In this document: positions 38,910 through 46,469 of the stretch, one piece after another
Numbering within the stretch: position 1 is the stretch's first letter
Layout: each line of letters opens with the position of its first letter
DNA from: Gammaproteobacteria bacterium
GTDB taxonomy: Bacteria; Pseudomonadota; Gammaproteobacteria; Steroidobacterales; Steroidobacteraceae
Assembly (NCBI GenBank): GCA_025358295.1
Contig: JANYJY010000068.1
Coordinates: 16,443-80,442 of the forward strand
Reading direction: 5' to 3'
DNA length: 64,000 nucleotides
Translations under genes and position numbers: made by a program
The notes under the pieces: model-generated
The model's database searches: none
What the model was told of the DNA's origin: nothing
What the model saw: only the letters and a program-made list of their open reading frames with translations

Positions 38910-40273
38910 CCGATTCCTCCAACATTCATCCTATCCGGCGTTACACCCTGATCGGCGGCGCAGCCGTCCTCGCCGTTGTGCTCGTGGGCTATCTGTGGGT
39001 GGTGGTGCTTGCACCCCACCCCATGGATTTTGCGGGCGGTCCTCGTGTGACACTGAGCGACTATCACGCCCAGGATCCGACCGGCGTCCCCGTCGAACTC
39101 AAGAACGCGAGCCTTATCGAGCGCGGCGAGTACCTGGCGCGCGCCGCCGACTGCGCCGCCTGTCACACCGCCGAAGGCGGGACGCCTTTCGCGGGCGGGC
39201 GGGCATTCGTGCTTCCCTTTGGGACCTTGTATTCGACCAACATCACGCCGGACAAGGAAACGGGCATCGGCAATTACAGCGACGCGAATTTTCTCGATGC
39301 GATCCATAAGGGCATTGGACCCGGCAACACGAAACTGTATCCGGCAATGCCGTTTGCCAGTTACACCTATATGACCGATGCCGATGCGGGCGCCATCAAG
39401 GCCTACCTCTTTAGCCTCAGCCCCGTGCATGCACCGGCGCCGCAGAACACGCTGAACTTCCCCTTCAATCAACGCGCACTCATGGGCGTTTGGGCGATGC
39501 TGTTCAATCCGGACAAGCGGTTTGAACCGCGCACCGAACGCGATCCGCAGTGGAATCGCGGCGCCTATCTCGTTGAGGCCATGGCGCATTGCGGCGAATG
39601 CCATACACCGCGCAATTTAATGCAGGCGCTCGACAATCGGCAGAAATTCTCAGGTGCGGTGCAAGCCGGCTGGCGCGCCTACAACATTACATCGGATCCC
39701 AAGAGCGGCGTGGGTGAGTGGAGCGAGTCCGATCTCGCGCACTACTTGGCAATCGGCCATGCCGAAGGGCGCGGCACGGCGACCGGGCCCATGGGCGAAG
39801 CGGTCGACAACAGCCTTCAATATCTGACGCCGAGCGACATCTCCGCCATGGTGGTGTATCTGCGCTCGGTCAAGGCAATTGCGGCATCCGATCTGCCTGC
39901 ACTGAAGTCATCCGCCGCGCCCGCATCGCATGCGGAAGGCGTCGCGGCCAATGCCGATTCGCGGGGCAAGGCCGTGTATGCCGGCGCCTGCGCGGGTTGT
40001 CACGATTGGACGGGCGTCAGTCCGGTGATTCCATATGCGACCCTCACCGGGGTGAGATCCGTGAACGATCCTTCCGCCACCAATGTGGTGCAGGTCATCC
40101 TGTCGGGCGCACATCGGCACGCCGCCGATACGCGCGCCATCATGCCGTCCTTCGGCAGCGCCTATTCCGACCTGGAAATCGCCAGCCTCGCCAATTACGT
40201 CACCGCGCGGTTCGGCGCGCAGCCGTCGGCGGTAACGGCGCAGAACATCGCGACTCTGCGAGCCCAAAATTAG
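38906..40273 (+). CDS. Membrane-anchored triheme cytochrome c subunit
   Basis: This 455-residue protein has one N-terminal membrane helix (about 14-36) and three c-type heme motifs: CAACH (83-87), CGECH (about 230) and CAGCH (about 364). The arrangement resembles cytochrome subunits of alcohol and aldehyde dehydrogenases and the cytochrome part fused in nicotinate dehydrogenase NicB. The start overlaps the Mo-subunit stop by 4 bp, so it should take electrons from that enzyme to the respiratory chain. Its stop region overlaps the opposite amidohydrolase gene by 4 bp. Confidence 0.9.
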   Translation: MTDSSNIHPIRRYTLIGGAAVLAVVLVGYLWVVVLAPHPMDFAGGPRVTLSDYHAQDPTGVPVELKNASLIERGEYLARAADCAACHTAEGGTPFAGGRAFVLPFGTLYSTNITPDKETGIGNYSDANFLDAIHKGIGPGNTKLYPAMPFASYTYMTDADAGAIKAYLFSLSPVHAPAPQNTLNFPFNQRALMGVWAMLFNPDKRFEPRTERDPQWNRGAYLVEAMAHCGECHTPRNLMQALDNRQKFSGAVQAGWRAYNITSDPKSGVGEWSESDLAHYLAIGHAEGRGTATGPMGEAVDNSLQYLTPSDISAMVVYLRSVKAIAASDLPALKSSAAPASHAEGVAANADSRGKAVYAGACAGCHDWTGVSPVIPYATLTGVRSVNDPSATNVVQVILSGAHRHAADTRAIMPSFGSAYSDLEIASLANYVTARFGAQPSAVTAQNIATLRAQN

Positions 40274-41595
40274 AAGGACTTGAACACCCTGCCGTCCTTC
40301 ATCACGAAGGCCACGGTCTTTAGAACATTGACATCCGCCAGCGGATCTCCCGCGACGGCAACCACGTCCGCATAGGCTCCGGGCGCGATCACCCCGATCT
40401 CGCCGCGCTTGCCGAGCAAGTCGGCCGCGCGCGACGTGGCGGATTGAATGGCTTGCATTGGCGTCATGCCGAATTGCACTTCGCGCGAAAACTCTGCTGC
40501 TATCGGGTCGGACCACTTGAATCCGCCCACATCCGTACCGAATGCCATTTTGACCCCCGCGCGCAGCGCCTTGCTGAATGACACGCCATGCAGCGCCACA
40601 CGTTTTCGATCGCGCTTGCCGGATTCCGTATCCGCGGGATCCCAATCGGTGTAGTACACCTCGAGTGTGGGGACATACCAAGTGCCTTGCCGCAGCATTT
40701 GCGCAATCTGCGCGTCGCTGATCTGGAGGCCGTGCTCGATCGAATCGCAGCCGCCGTCGAGCGCGCGCTGCAGGCCCGGTCCGTTGTACGCGTGGCAGGC
40801 AACCTTGCGCCCCCAGCCGTGCGTCTCATCGACGATGGCCTTCAGTTCCTCGACGGTGAGCGTCGGCTGCGAAACAAGCTCGCCCTGCGCATCGAGCCAG
40901 GAGCGATGAGTCATGTACACCTTGATCCAGTCGGCGCCCTTGTCCAATTGCTCGCGCGCGGCCTTGCGCGCCTCGATGGGCCCGTCGATCAACTGCGCAC
41001 CCTTGGGCACACTGATCTCCGGCGCATAGCCCTCGAGCGGATATCCGCCCGTGGATGAAATGGACAATGTGGATACCGACATTCTCGGGCCGGGGATGAT
41101 CCCTTCATTGATCGCCTGTTTGATCCCGACATCTCCGTAACCGGCGCCCTCGGTCTCCATGTCGCGAATGCTGGTAAATCCCTGCTCGAGCGCGCGCTGC
41201 GCCGCCACCACAGCACGCGCAACGCGATAGGAAGCGGGATATTTAAGCAATTGCACATCGTAACCGCCGGCTGCCGGATCTTCGCCCTGTAAAAATAAAT
41301 GCGTGTGCGTGTCAATGAGTCCCGGCAGAACCGTGGCCTCGCCCAGGTCGATGACCTGCGCTGCGGGCGGCAATGACGTCGAATTGGCTGGGCGCACCTC
41401 GACGATGCGATTGCCGCGAATCACGATCTCCATGTTGTGCTGCGGCTTGTCGCTCATGCCGTCGATGAGTGAGCGGGCTCGTACGACCACATCATGACCG
41501 CCGGCGGATCCCGTGGAACTTCCCCTCGCGGTTTGCGCAAGCATCGCGTGCGCGCAAAACATCAACCCCAATGCAGAGCAAATGGGTCGCATCAT
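40270..41595 (-). CDS. Secreted amidohydrolase (Xaa-Pro dipeptidase/imidazolonepropionase-like)
   Basis: This 441-residue protein has a signal peptide (to about residue 20, AMLAQ). It has the amidohydrolase metal signature DTHTHLF, a Lys in KVYMTHRSW, His residues in KVACHAYNG and DSIEHG, and the catalytic Asp in GTDVGG. The C-terminal composite barrel closes with GAYADVVAVAGDPLADV. Members hydrolyse cyclic amides or proline dipeptides in the periplasm. It lies beside the Mo hydroxylase and the extradiol dioxygenase gene, an arrangement that suggests heterocycle or aromatic breakdown, but this is inference. Confidence 0.86.
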   Translation of the reverse strand: MMRPICSALGLMFCAHAMLAQTARGSSTGSAGGHDVVVRARSLIDGMSDKPQHNMEIVIRGNRIVEVRPANSTSLPPAAQVIDLGEATVLPGLIDTHTHLFLQGEDPAAGGYDVQLLKYPASYRVARAVVAAQRALEQGFTSIRDMETEGAGYGDVGIKQAINEGIIPGPRMSVSTLSISSTGGYPLEGYAPEISVPKGAQLIDGPIEARKAAREQLDKGADWIKVYMTHRSWLDAQGELVSQPTLTVEELKAIVDETHGWGRKVACHAYNGPGLQRALDGGCDSIEHGLQISDAQIAQMLRQGTWYVPTLEVYYTDWDPADTESGKRDRKRVALHGVSFSKALRAGVKMAFGTDVGGFKWSDPIAAEFSREVQFGMTPMQAIQSATSRAADLLGKRGEIGVIAPGAYADVVAVAGDPLADVNVLKTVAFVMKDGRVFKSF

Positions 41596-41604
41596 TGAGA
41601 CTCC

Positions 41605-42411
41605 TCAACCAAATTGAAAGCCGGAGATCTGTTTGCCGCCGATGGACTCGCCGAAAGCGCGAACTCCGCGCTCGCCCTCGGCGGCGCCCGCGGCGACCAT
41701 TAGCGGAATGAGATGTTCTTCGCGCGGATGGGAAGCGGCCCCGCCCGGCGCTTCGCGCCACTTGACCAACAGTTGATCGCGCGTCGCCGGATCTTGAACG
41801 GCCTCGCCCAGCCAGGCATCGAAGTCCGCCGCGGCGGCGGCGCCTCGTCCGGAGAACATGTCCGCCAGGTTGTGGTAGCTCATGCCGCTGCCGACGATCA
41901 ACACACCCTGATCACGCAGCGGTGCCAAGGCATGACCCAACGCAAGATGTAATGCGGGATCCAGGCTTGCTTGCAGCGACAACTGCAATATGGGCACATC
42001 CGCGTTGGGATAAATCAGCAGAAACGGCACGAACACGCCGTGATCAAGGCCCCGCCTTGATTCCACATCGGTTTTGAAACCGGCGCCGTCGAGTAATTTG
42101 CGCACCCGTTCGGCGAGATCGGGCGCGCCGGTGGCGGGATACTTCAGCCGGTAGGTGTGCTCCGGGAAGCCGTAATAGTCGAACAGCAATCCCGGCTTGA
42201 TCGCGACATTGAATGTCGGGAGCGGGTTTTCCCAGTGGCCTGAAATGACCAACACCGCCTTGGGCCTGACGCCCAGCGAGGCGTCGATACCACGAAGATA
42301 CCCGGCCAGCCCATCCCACATATGCGGGAATGCCGCCGGCGGATCGATAAAAAAGCACGGCCCGCCGCCATGCGGGATGTACAGAGTCGGCAGTCGTTTA
42401 ACGTTGTTCAC
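41605..42411 (-). CDS. DODA-type class III extradiol dioxygenase (YgiD-like)
   Basis: This 268-residue protein of the LigB-like DODA family has the metal-binding histidines IPHGGGP, ISGHWE, GLDHGVF and HPREEHLIP in order. Family members open catechol rings (L-DOPA in plants and in E. coli YgiD) with Fe or Zn. It starts at ATG 42411 and is probably co-transcribed with the amidohydrolase gene 9 bp downstream. The natural substrate cannot be told from sequence. Confidence 0.88.
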   Translation of the reverse strand: MNNVKRLPTLYIPHGGGPCFFIDPPAAFPHMWDGLAGYLRGIDASLGVRPKAVLVISGHWENPLPTFNVAIKPGLLFDYYGFPEHTYRLKYPATGAPDLAERVRKLLDGAGFKTDVESRRGLDHGVFVPFLLIYPNADVPILQLSLQASLDPALHLALGHALAPLRDQGVLIVGSGMSYHNLADMFSGRGAAAAADFDAWLGEAVQDPATRDQLLVKWREAPGGAASHPREEHLIPLMVAAGAAEGERGVRAFGESIGGKQISGFQFG

Positions 42412-42499
42412 GGGGGATTTTACCGGCGGACTCGAGCCTAGCCGGGGGAACTGCGAACGTCAAATACGCGCCGGTGCGATCAGCGCGTCCGGCGCGGCG

Positions 42500-42922
42500 T
42501 CAGACGTTGACGCTGATGGTGGACCCCGCGAGAGTGGGCCGGCGTAAATCATTGGACTGCGCGTGCTGCGACACATTGTTCAAATAATTCTGCAGTAGTC
42601 GGCCCGCGGACGGCGTGGAGGCCGAACTCGTCCCGGCATCGGGCGCCGCTCCACTGGCAGGGACGGCGGCGCTCGCCGTGACGGCCGGTGACGATGTCGT
42701 CGACGCGTTGGGCGCGCCGATTTGCACGCCGATCACCTGCCCCAGCGTTTGCAACAGGCTGCCGAACAAATTGCGCACCGTGTTCGACGGAATCAGCGTC
42801 GCCGTGTCGCTGCGGGAGTCATCCGCAGATCCCACGTGGGCGCCCTTTTTGTGGCTGTGCGGATGGATATTGACGGCGGGAAGGGCCGCCGACGCAGAGT
42901 TCGATATTGCGATTGCCGACAT
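42500..42922 (-). CDS. Hypothetical low-complexity protein
   Basis: This 140-residue protein from ATG 42922 has an AGAGGG site upstream. The longer frame to 43219 lacks a start signal. It has an Ala/Ser-rich start, a His/Lys patch (HPHSHKKGAH), one hydrophobic helix (NLFGSLLQTLGQVIGVQIG, about 49-68), an Ala/Ser/Pro linker and a C terminus ending SVNV. No family is recognised. Without a signal peptide or catalytic motif I cannot propose a function. Confidence 0.5.
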   Translation of the reverse strand: MSAIAISNSASAALPAVNIHPHSHKKGAHVGSADDSRSDTATLIPSNTVRNLFGSLLQTLGQVIGVQIGAPNASTTSSPAVTASAAVPASGAAPDAGTSSASTPSAGRLLQNYLNNVSQHAQSNDLRRPTLAGSTISVNV

Positions 42923-43256
42923 CAATGTGCCCTCTGTAAAAGCCTCGTGGGGTGGTTCGCGCACTTGCATTCGTGGATAGAGCATCGAGCGGCAACGATT
43001 TGCCGCTTGCGGCAGCAACTTTGGCCGAAGATTGCCGCCCGCAATGCCGGTCGGCCGCTTCGCATCTCGCCCGGATTGAACGAACACCGCATTGCTTGGC
43101 CCGTGTGCACTTGAGTTCTCTATCCTTAGCAGCAAGCATTGCTGCTCTCCTATAGTGGCAAGCAGGTTTTGTGCCAACGCGGCAGTGGTCCACCAGTCGT
43201 TCAAATGAGATGATGGCAAAAGAACAACACTCGCCGCCTCTTTTCAGGGAAACTGT
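42923..43256. other. Divergent intergenic region, no gene seen
   Basis: These 334 bp separate the hypothetical gene from the OPA transporter operon. They contain a tight inverted repeat (TGCCGC-TT-GCGGCA near 43000) and AGGGA just before ATG 43257. Open frames here have no start signals or coding pattern. Promoters for both sides must lie here, but I could not pick convincing boxes. Confidence 0.5.
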
Positions 43257-44612
43257 ATGACCACCGCGCCCGAACTCAGGGTAGGATCTGATGCGGGCGC
43301 AGCCGCCGCAACATCTCGGTCGCTGGTGTTTCGGCAAGCCATCACGGTACTGCTGATGTTCGGGGGCTATGCCGCCCTGTATTTTTGCAGGGCCGACCTA
43401 TCGGTGGCCACGCCGCTCCTGGTGGAGGAACTGGGCAAGCACGGCGTCAGTCATGCGGACGCCATCGTTCGCATGGGGGGCATTACCTCCATCGGGGTGC
43501 TGGCCTACGCGGTGGGCAAGCTGTTTCTGACCGGATTGGGCGATTTCTGGGGAGGCCGGATCAGCTTTCTCATCGGCTTGGCTGGAGCGACCGCCTTCAC
43601 GATAATGTTCGCCTCCGGGCTCAGCGTGCCGCTGTTCACCACTGCCTGGATAGGCAATCGACTCACCCAGTCCCTTGCATGGGCCGGACTGATCAAGGTC
43701 TCCTCGAAGTGGTTCAACTTCTCATCGTACGGAATGATCATAGGCATACTCAGCATCAGCTACCTCGTCGGCGATGCTGTGGCACGGCAATGCATGGGAA
43801 TGTTGATCGATCATGGCTATGGATGGCGTACCTTGTTCTTTTTTGCGGCTGCCGTCGCAGCGCTGTTCTTGGTCGTGAATTTCCTTTTCTTGCGGGAGTC
43901 ACGCGCCGACGCGGGTTACACCGAGGCAAAGCCCAACCCGCTCAATCTGTTTGCGGCGTCGGAATCTCCGCCGCAAAGTATTGGCGCACTATTGCTGCCG
44001 CTGCTGCGCAGCCGCGCGTTCCTGCTGGTTTGCCTCCTATCCCTGGGCTGCACCATCATTCGCGAGACTTTCAACGCTTGGACACCGCAGTATTTGAGCG
44101 ACTACGTTGGTTACAGTAAGGGGGAAGCCGCACGTATGAGCGCGATTTTCCCGGGTGTCGGCGCCGTGTCGGTGCTGGTGACCGGCTGGCTCAGCGACCG
44201 GCTCGGGGTCAATGGGCGCGCGTTGATCATGTTCCTGGGATTGAGCGCGGCTGCCGCGGCCCTGCTGGTGTTGATGACCATGCGTTCCGGCTCATCCGGC
44301 TCGATGCTGCCGATCATCACCATTGGCGCCGTGGCATTCTGCCTGCTCGGCCCCTATTCATATCTCGGCGGCGCGTTCGCGCTCGACTTCGGCGGCAAGC
44401 AGGCGGGCGCAGCCTCCTCGGGAATCATCGACGGGATCGGCTATCTCGGTGGAGCGGCGGCGGGATATATTGTCGCCGAGATCTCCATATCCTTCGGCTG
44501 GAAGGGCGTGTTCGTGGGATTGGCAGGGGTCAGCGCTGTGGCCGCGCTCGGGGCCGGATGCCTGTACATCTTGAATGCGCGAGCAGCCGCGCGTGGAACG
44601 CATCTGCCATGA
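43257..44612 (+). CDS. OPA-type MFS transporter, probable organophosphonate uptake
   Basis: This 451-residue membrane protein has about twelve helices. The organophosphate:phosphate antiporter pattern is clear (GGYAALYFCRADLSVATPLLVEE; then YAVGKLFLTGLGDFWGGR; WTPQYLSDYVGYSKGEAARMSAIFPGVG; LDFGGKQAGAASSGIIDG), as in GlpT/UhpT/PgtP. Its stop overlaps the start of the TmpA-like gene (ATGA at 44609), which in turn overlaps the TmpB-like gene. The natural cargo is therefore most likely the trimethylammonio-phosphonate that those enzymes consume, possibly exchanged for the phosphate released. This is inference from context. Confidence 0.84.
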   Translation: MTTAPELRVGSDAGAAAATSRSLVFRQAITVLLMFGGYAALYFCRADLSVATPLLVEELGKHGVSHADAIVRMGGITSIGVLAYAVGKLFLTGLGDFWGGRISFLIGLAGATAFTIMFASGLSVPLFTTAWIGNRLTQSLAWAGLIKVSSKWFNFSSYGMIIGILSISYLVGDAVARQCMGMLIDHGYGWRTLFFFAAAVAALFLVVNFLFLRESRADAGYTEAKPNPLNLFAASESPPQSIGALLLPLLRSRAFLLVCLLSLGCTIIRETFNAWTPQYLSDYVGYSKGEAARMSAIFPGVGAVSVLVTGWLSDRLGVNGRALIMFLGLSAAAAALLVLMTMRSGSSGSMLPIITIGAVAFCLLGPYSYLGGAFALDFGGKQAGAASSGIIDGIGYLGGAAAGYIVAEISISFGWKGVFVGLAGVSAVAALGAGCLYILNARAAARGTHLP

Positions 44613-45760
44613 GTGAGTCCGCCTCGGTAAAACACTTAAGAACATCACCCGATACCCTCGGCATCGAATGGTCCGACGGCACCTCGAGCGAATTCGCCAG
44701 TCTCTGGCTGCGTGACAATCTAAGCGAAGACCGCGATGCACACAGCGGCCAGCGATTGATCGACATCGCGGATCTGCCGCAGGATCCGAAGATTCAGTCC
44801 GCCGTGACCCTGAATGGCGCGATTCGGATCGAATGGGAGGCCGAATCGCGCGCCGCATCGTTTGATATCCGCTGGCTGCGTGCAAATTCCGAGACTCGCG
44901 CCGGCCGCCCCGCGGAGCGCAGACCCAAGTTCTGGCTCGAGGGCGCAAGTCTCGACGCCGCGTGCGACTTTGCCTGGGCAAGATTTTCCGACGCGAAAAC
45001 AGATCGGCCGCTGCGCGCCCGGTGGCTATCGCGGCTGTTGCGGGACGGCATCGCATTCCTAAGCGAAGTGCCTGCCGCCGATGCGGGAATTCTCGAGGCG
45101 GCAGCGCTCACGGGAAGGGTCTCTGAGACCAACTACGGCATGGTATTTGATGTGAGGTCGGTCGCGCAGCCAGAGAATCTGGCTTATTCCGACCTTGGCC
45201 TTGGCTTGCACACGGACAATCCCTATCGCGAGCCGGTCCCCGGGTTTCAGGTGCTGCACGTACTGATAGCGTCGCCCGACGGCGGAGAGAGCATTTTCGG
45301 CGACGGCTTGGCCATTGCAGAACACTTGCGCACCACGTCTCCCGAAGCGTTTGCCGTCCTGACGAGGACGGCCGTGCCATTCTTATACCGCTCCAAAGAT
45401 GCCGAGCTTTACGCCGAGAGGCCGCTGATCCAGTTGACTTGCGACGGTGAAGTCAGCGCGGTGCATTACAACAGCCGATCGATCGCGCCGCTGCATCTTG
45501 CCGCCCGCGAAGCACATCCGTTCTACTCCGCTTACCGGCGCTTTGCCGCATTGCTGCGCGATCCGCGGTTTCATTTGAAATTCAGGTTGCGGGACGGGGA
45601 CCTCGTGGTCTTCGACAACCAGCGCACCCTGCATGGCCGCACTGCATTTTCATCCGCGAAATTCCCGCGGCATTTGCGCGGCTGCTACCTGACCCGCGAC
45701 AGCGTGTACTCCGAAGCCGCTATGTTGCGGCGTGAATTCCCCACGGATCTATCCACATGA
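44609..45760 (+). CDS. tmpA: TmpA-like Fe(II)/2OG dioxygenase (2-trimethylaminoethylphosphonate hydroxylase)
   Basis: This 383-residue member of the gamma-butyrobetaine hydroxylase family starts at ATG 44609, overlapping the transporter stop. The core has the iron facial triad H201, D203 (LHTDNP) and H342 (LHGRTAF), and arginines near 357-363 for 2-oxoglutarate. The N-terminal small domain keeps WLRDN but has no cysteine before residue 119, so the zinc site of mammalian BBOX is absent. Paired with an HD-domain gene, it matches TmpA, which hydroxylates 2-(trimethylammonio)ethylphosphonate. True gamma-butyrobetaine hydroxylase activity is the main alternative. Confidence 0.75.
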   Translation: MSESASVKHLRTSPDTLGIEWSDGTSSEFASLWLRDNLSEDRDAHSGQRLIDIADLPQDPKIQSAVTLNGAIRIEWEAESRAASFDIRWLRANSETRAGRPAERRPKFWLEGASLDAACDFAWARFSDAKTDRPLRARWLSRLLRDGIAFLSEVPAADAGILEAAALTGRVSETNYGMVFDVRSVAQPENLAYSDLGLGLHTDNPYREPVPGFQVLHVLIASPDGGESIFGDGLAIAEHLRTTSPEAFAVLTRTAVPFLYRSKDAELYAERPLIQLTCDGEVSAVHYNSRSIAPLHLAAREAHPFYSAYRRFAALLRDPRFHLKFRLRDGDLVVFDNQRTLHGRTAFSSAKFPRHLRGCYLTRDSVYSEAAMLRREFPTDLST

Positions 45761-46308
45761 CACCGACCGACGAAATTCTCGCGATTTTTCACGCACGCGG
45801 CGCCGGCGAATATTTCGGCGAGCAAGTATCGATGACCGAACATGGCCTGCAGGCCGCTTACTTCGCGCAAATTGCCGGTTCGACGCCGGCACTGGTCATT
45901 GCCGCTCTGCTGCATGACATCGGGCACCTGGTCGAAGAGGTTCCGAGCGACATTGCCGATTGGACGTTCGATGCGCATCACGAACGGGTCGGCAGCCAGT
46001 GGCTGGCCAAGCGATTCGGCCCCGAAATCTCCGACCCGGTGCGGCTGCACGTCCCCGCCAAGCGCTATTTGTTGGCAACGGATGCCGGCTATTTTGCGAA
46101 GTTGAGCCCGGCGTCGGTGATCACATTGAAACTGCAAGGCGGCCCGATGAACGCACAAGAAGTACTGAGCTTCGAGACCGAACCATTTTACAAAGATGCC
46201 GTGCGAGTCCGCCAATGGGATGATCAAGGCAAGGTTCAGGGACTGAAGACTCCCTCCGTCGGCGACTATCGAGAGCTGATCGAGGCATTGAGCGCGCCGG
46301 GCGACTGA
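45757..46308 (+). CDS. tmpB: TmpB/PhnZ-like HD-domain mixed-valent diiron oxygenase
   Basis: This 183-residue HD protein shows the PhnZ/TmpB oxygenase marks: a Y19-x-x-E22 lid pair, metal ligands H29, H53-D54, H75, H98 and D155, and the HVPAKRYL block with a substrate-type Lys102. Such enzymes cleave the C-P bond of alpha-hydroxyphosphonates with O2. With a TmpA-like partner the product would be glycine betaine plus phosphate. The ATGA overlap with the preceding gene couples translation. A PhnY-type (phytanoyl-CoA hydroxylase-like) partner is not present, so TmpB is preferred over PhnZ. Confidence 0.78.
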   Translation: MTPTDEILAIFHARGAGEYFGEQVSMTEHGLQAAYFAQIAGSTPALVIAALLHDIGHLVEEVPSDIADWTFDAHHERVGSQWLAKRFGPEISDPVRLHVPAKRYLLATDAGYFAKLSPASVITLKLQGGPMNAQEVLSFETEPFYKDAVRVRQWDDQGKVQGLKTPSVGDYRELIEALSAPGD

Positions 46309-46339
46309 CTGCCGCTCGGCAGCCGGTGCAGTCAGTCGC
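46301..46339 (+). terminator. Hairpin overlapping the tmpB stop codon
   Basis: GCGACTGACTGC (46301-46312) and GCAGTCAGTCGC (46328-46339) are a perfect 12-bp inverted repeat with a 15-base loop. It embraces the stop codon of the HD gene and is not followed by a T run, so it is either a Rho-assisted terminator or an RNA-stabilising 3' hairpin. The rest of the gap to 46470 shows nothing further. Confidence 0.5.
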
Positions 46340-46469
46340 CCCTGCTTTCCCTGGGGTGGGTTAGGTTCTCTCAACCGTCATTCCCGTGCTCTTGACGGGC
46401 TACGAGAATGTATAACCCGATCATTACGGCGACATGGCGGCGATATTGTCTTTTGATAACCCTCCATCC

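Noticed and set aside
45757..46308. PhnZ of the 2-aminoethylphosphonate pathway
   Set aside because: The partner is BBOX-like (TmpA type), not the phytanoyl-CoA-hydroxylase-like PhnY.
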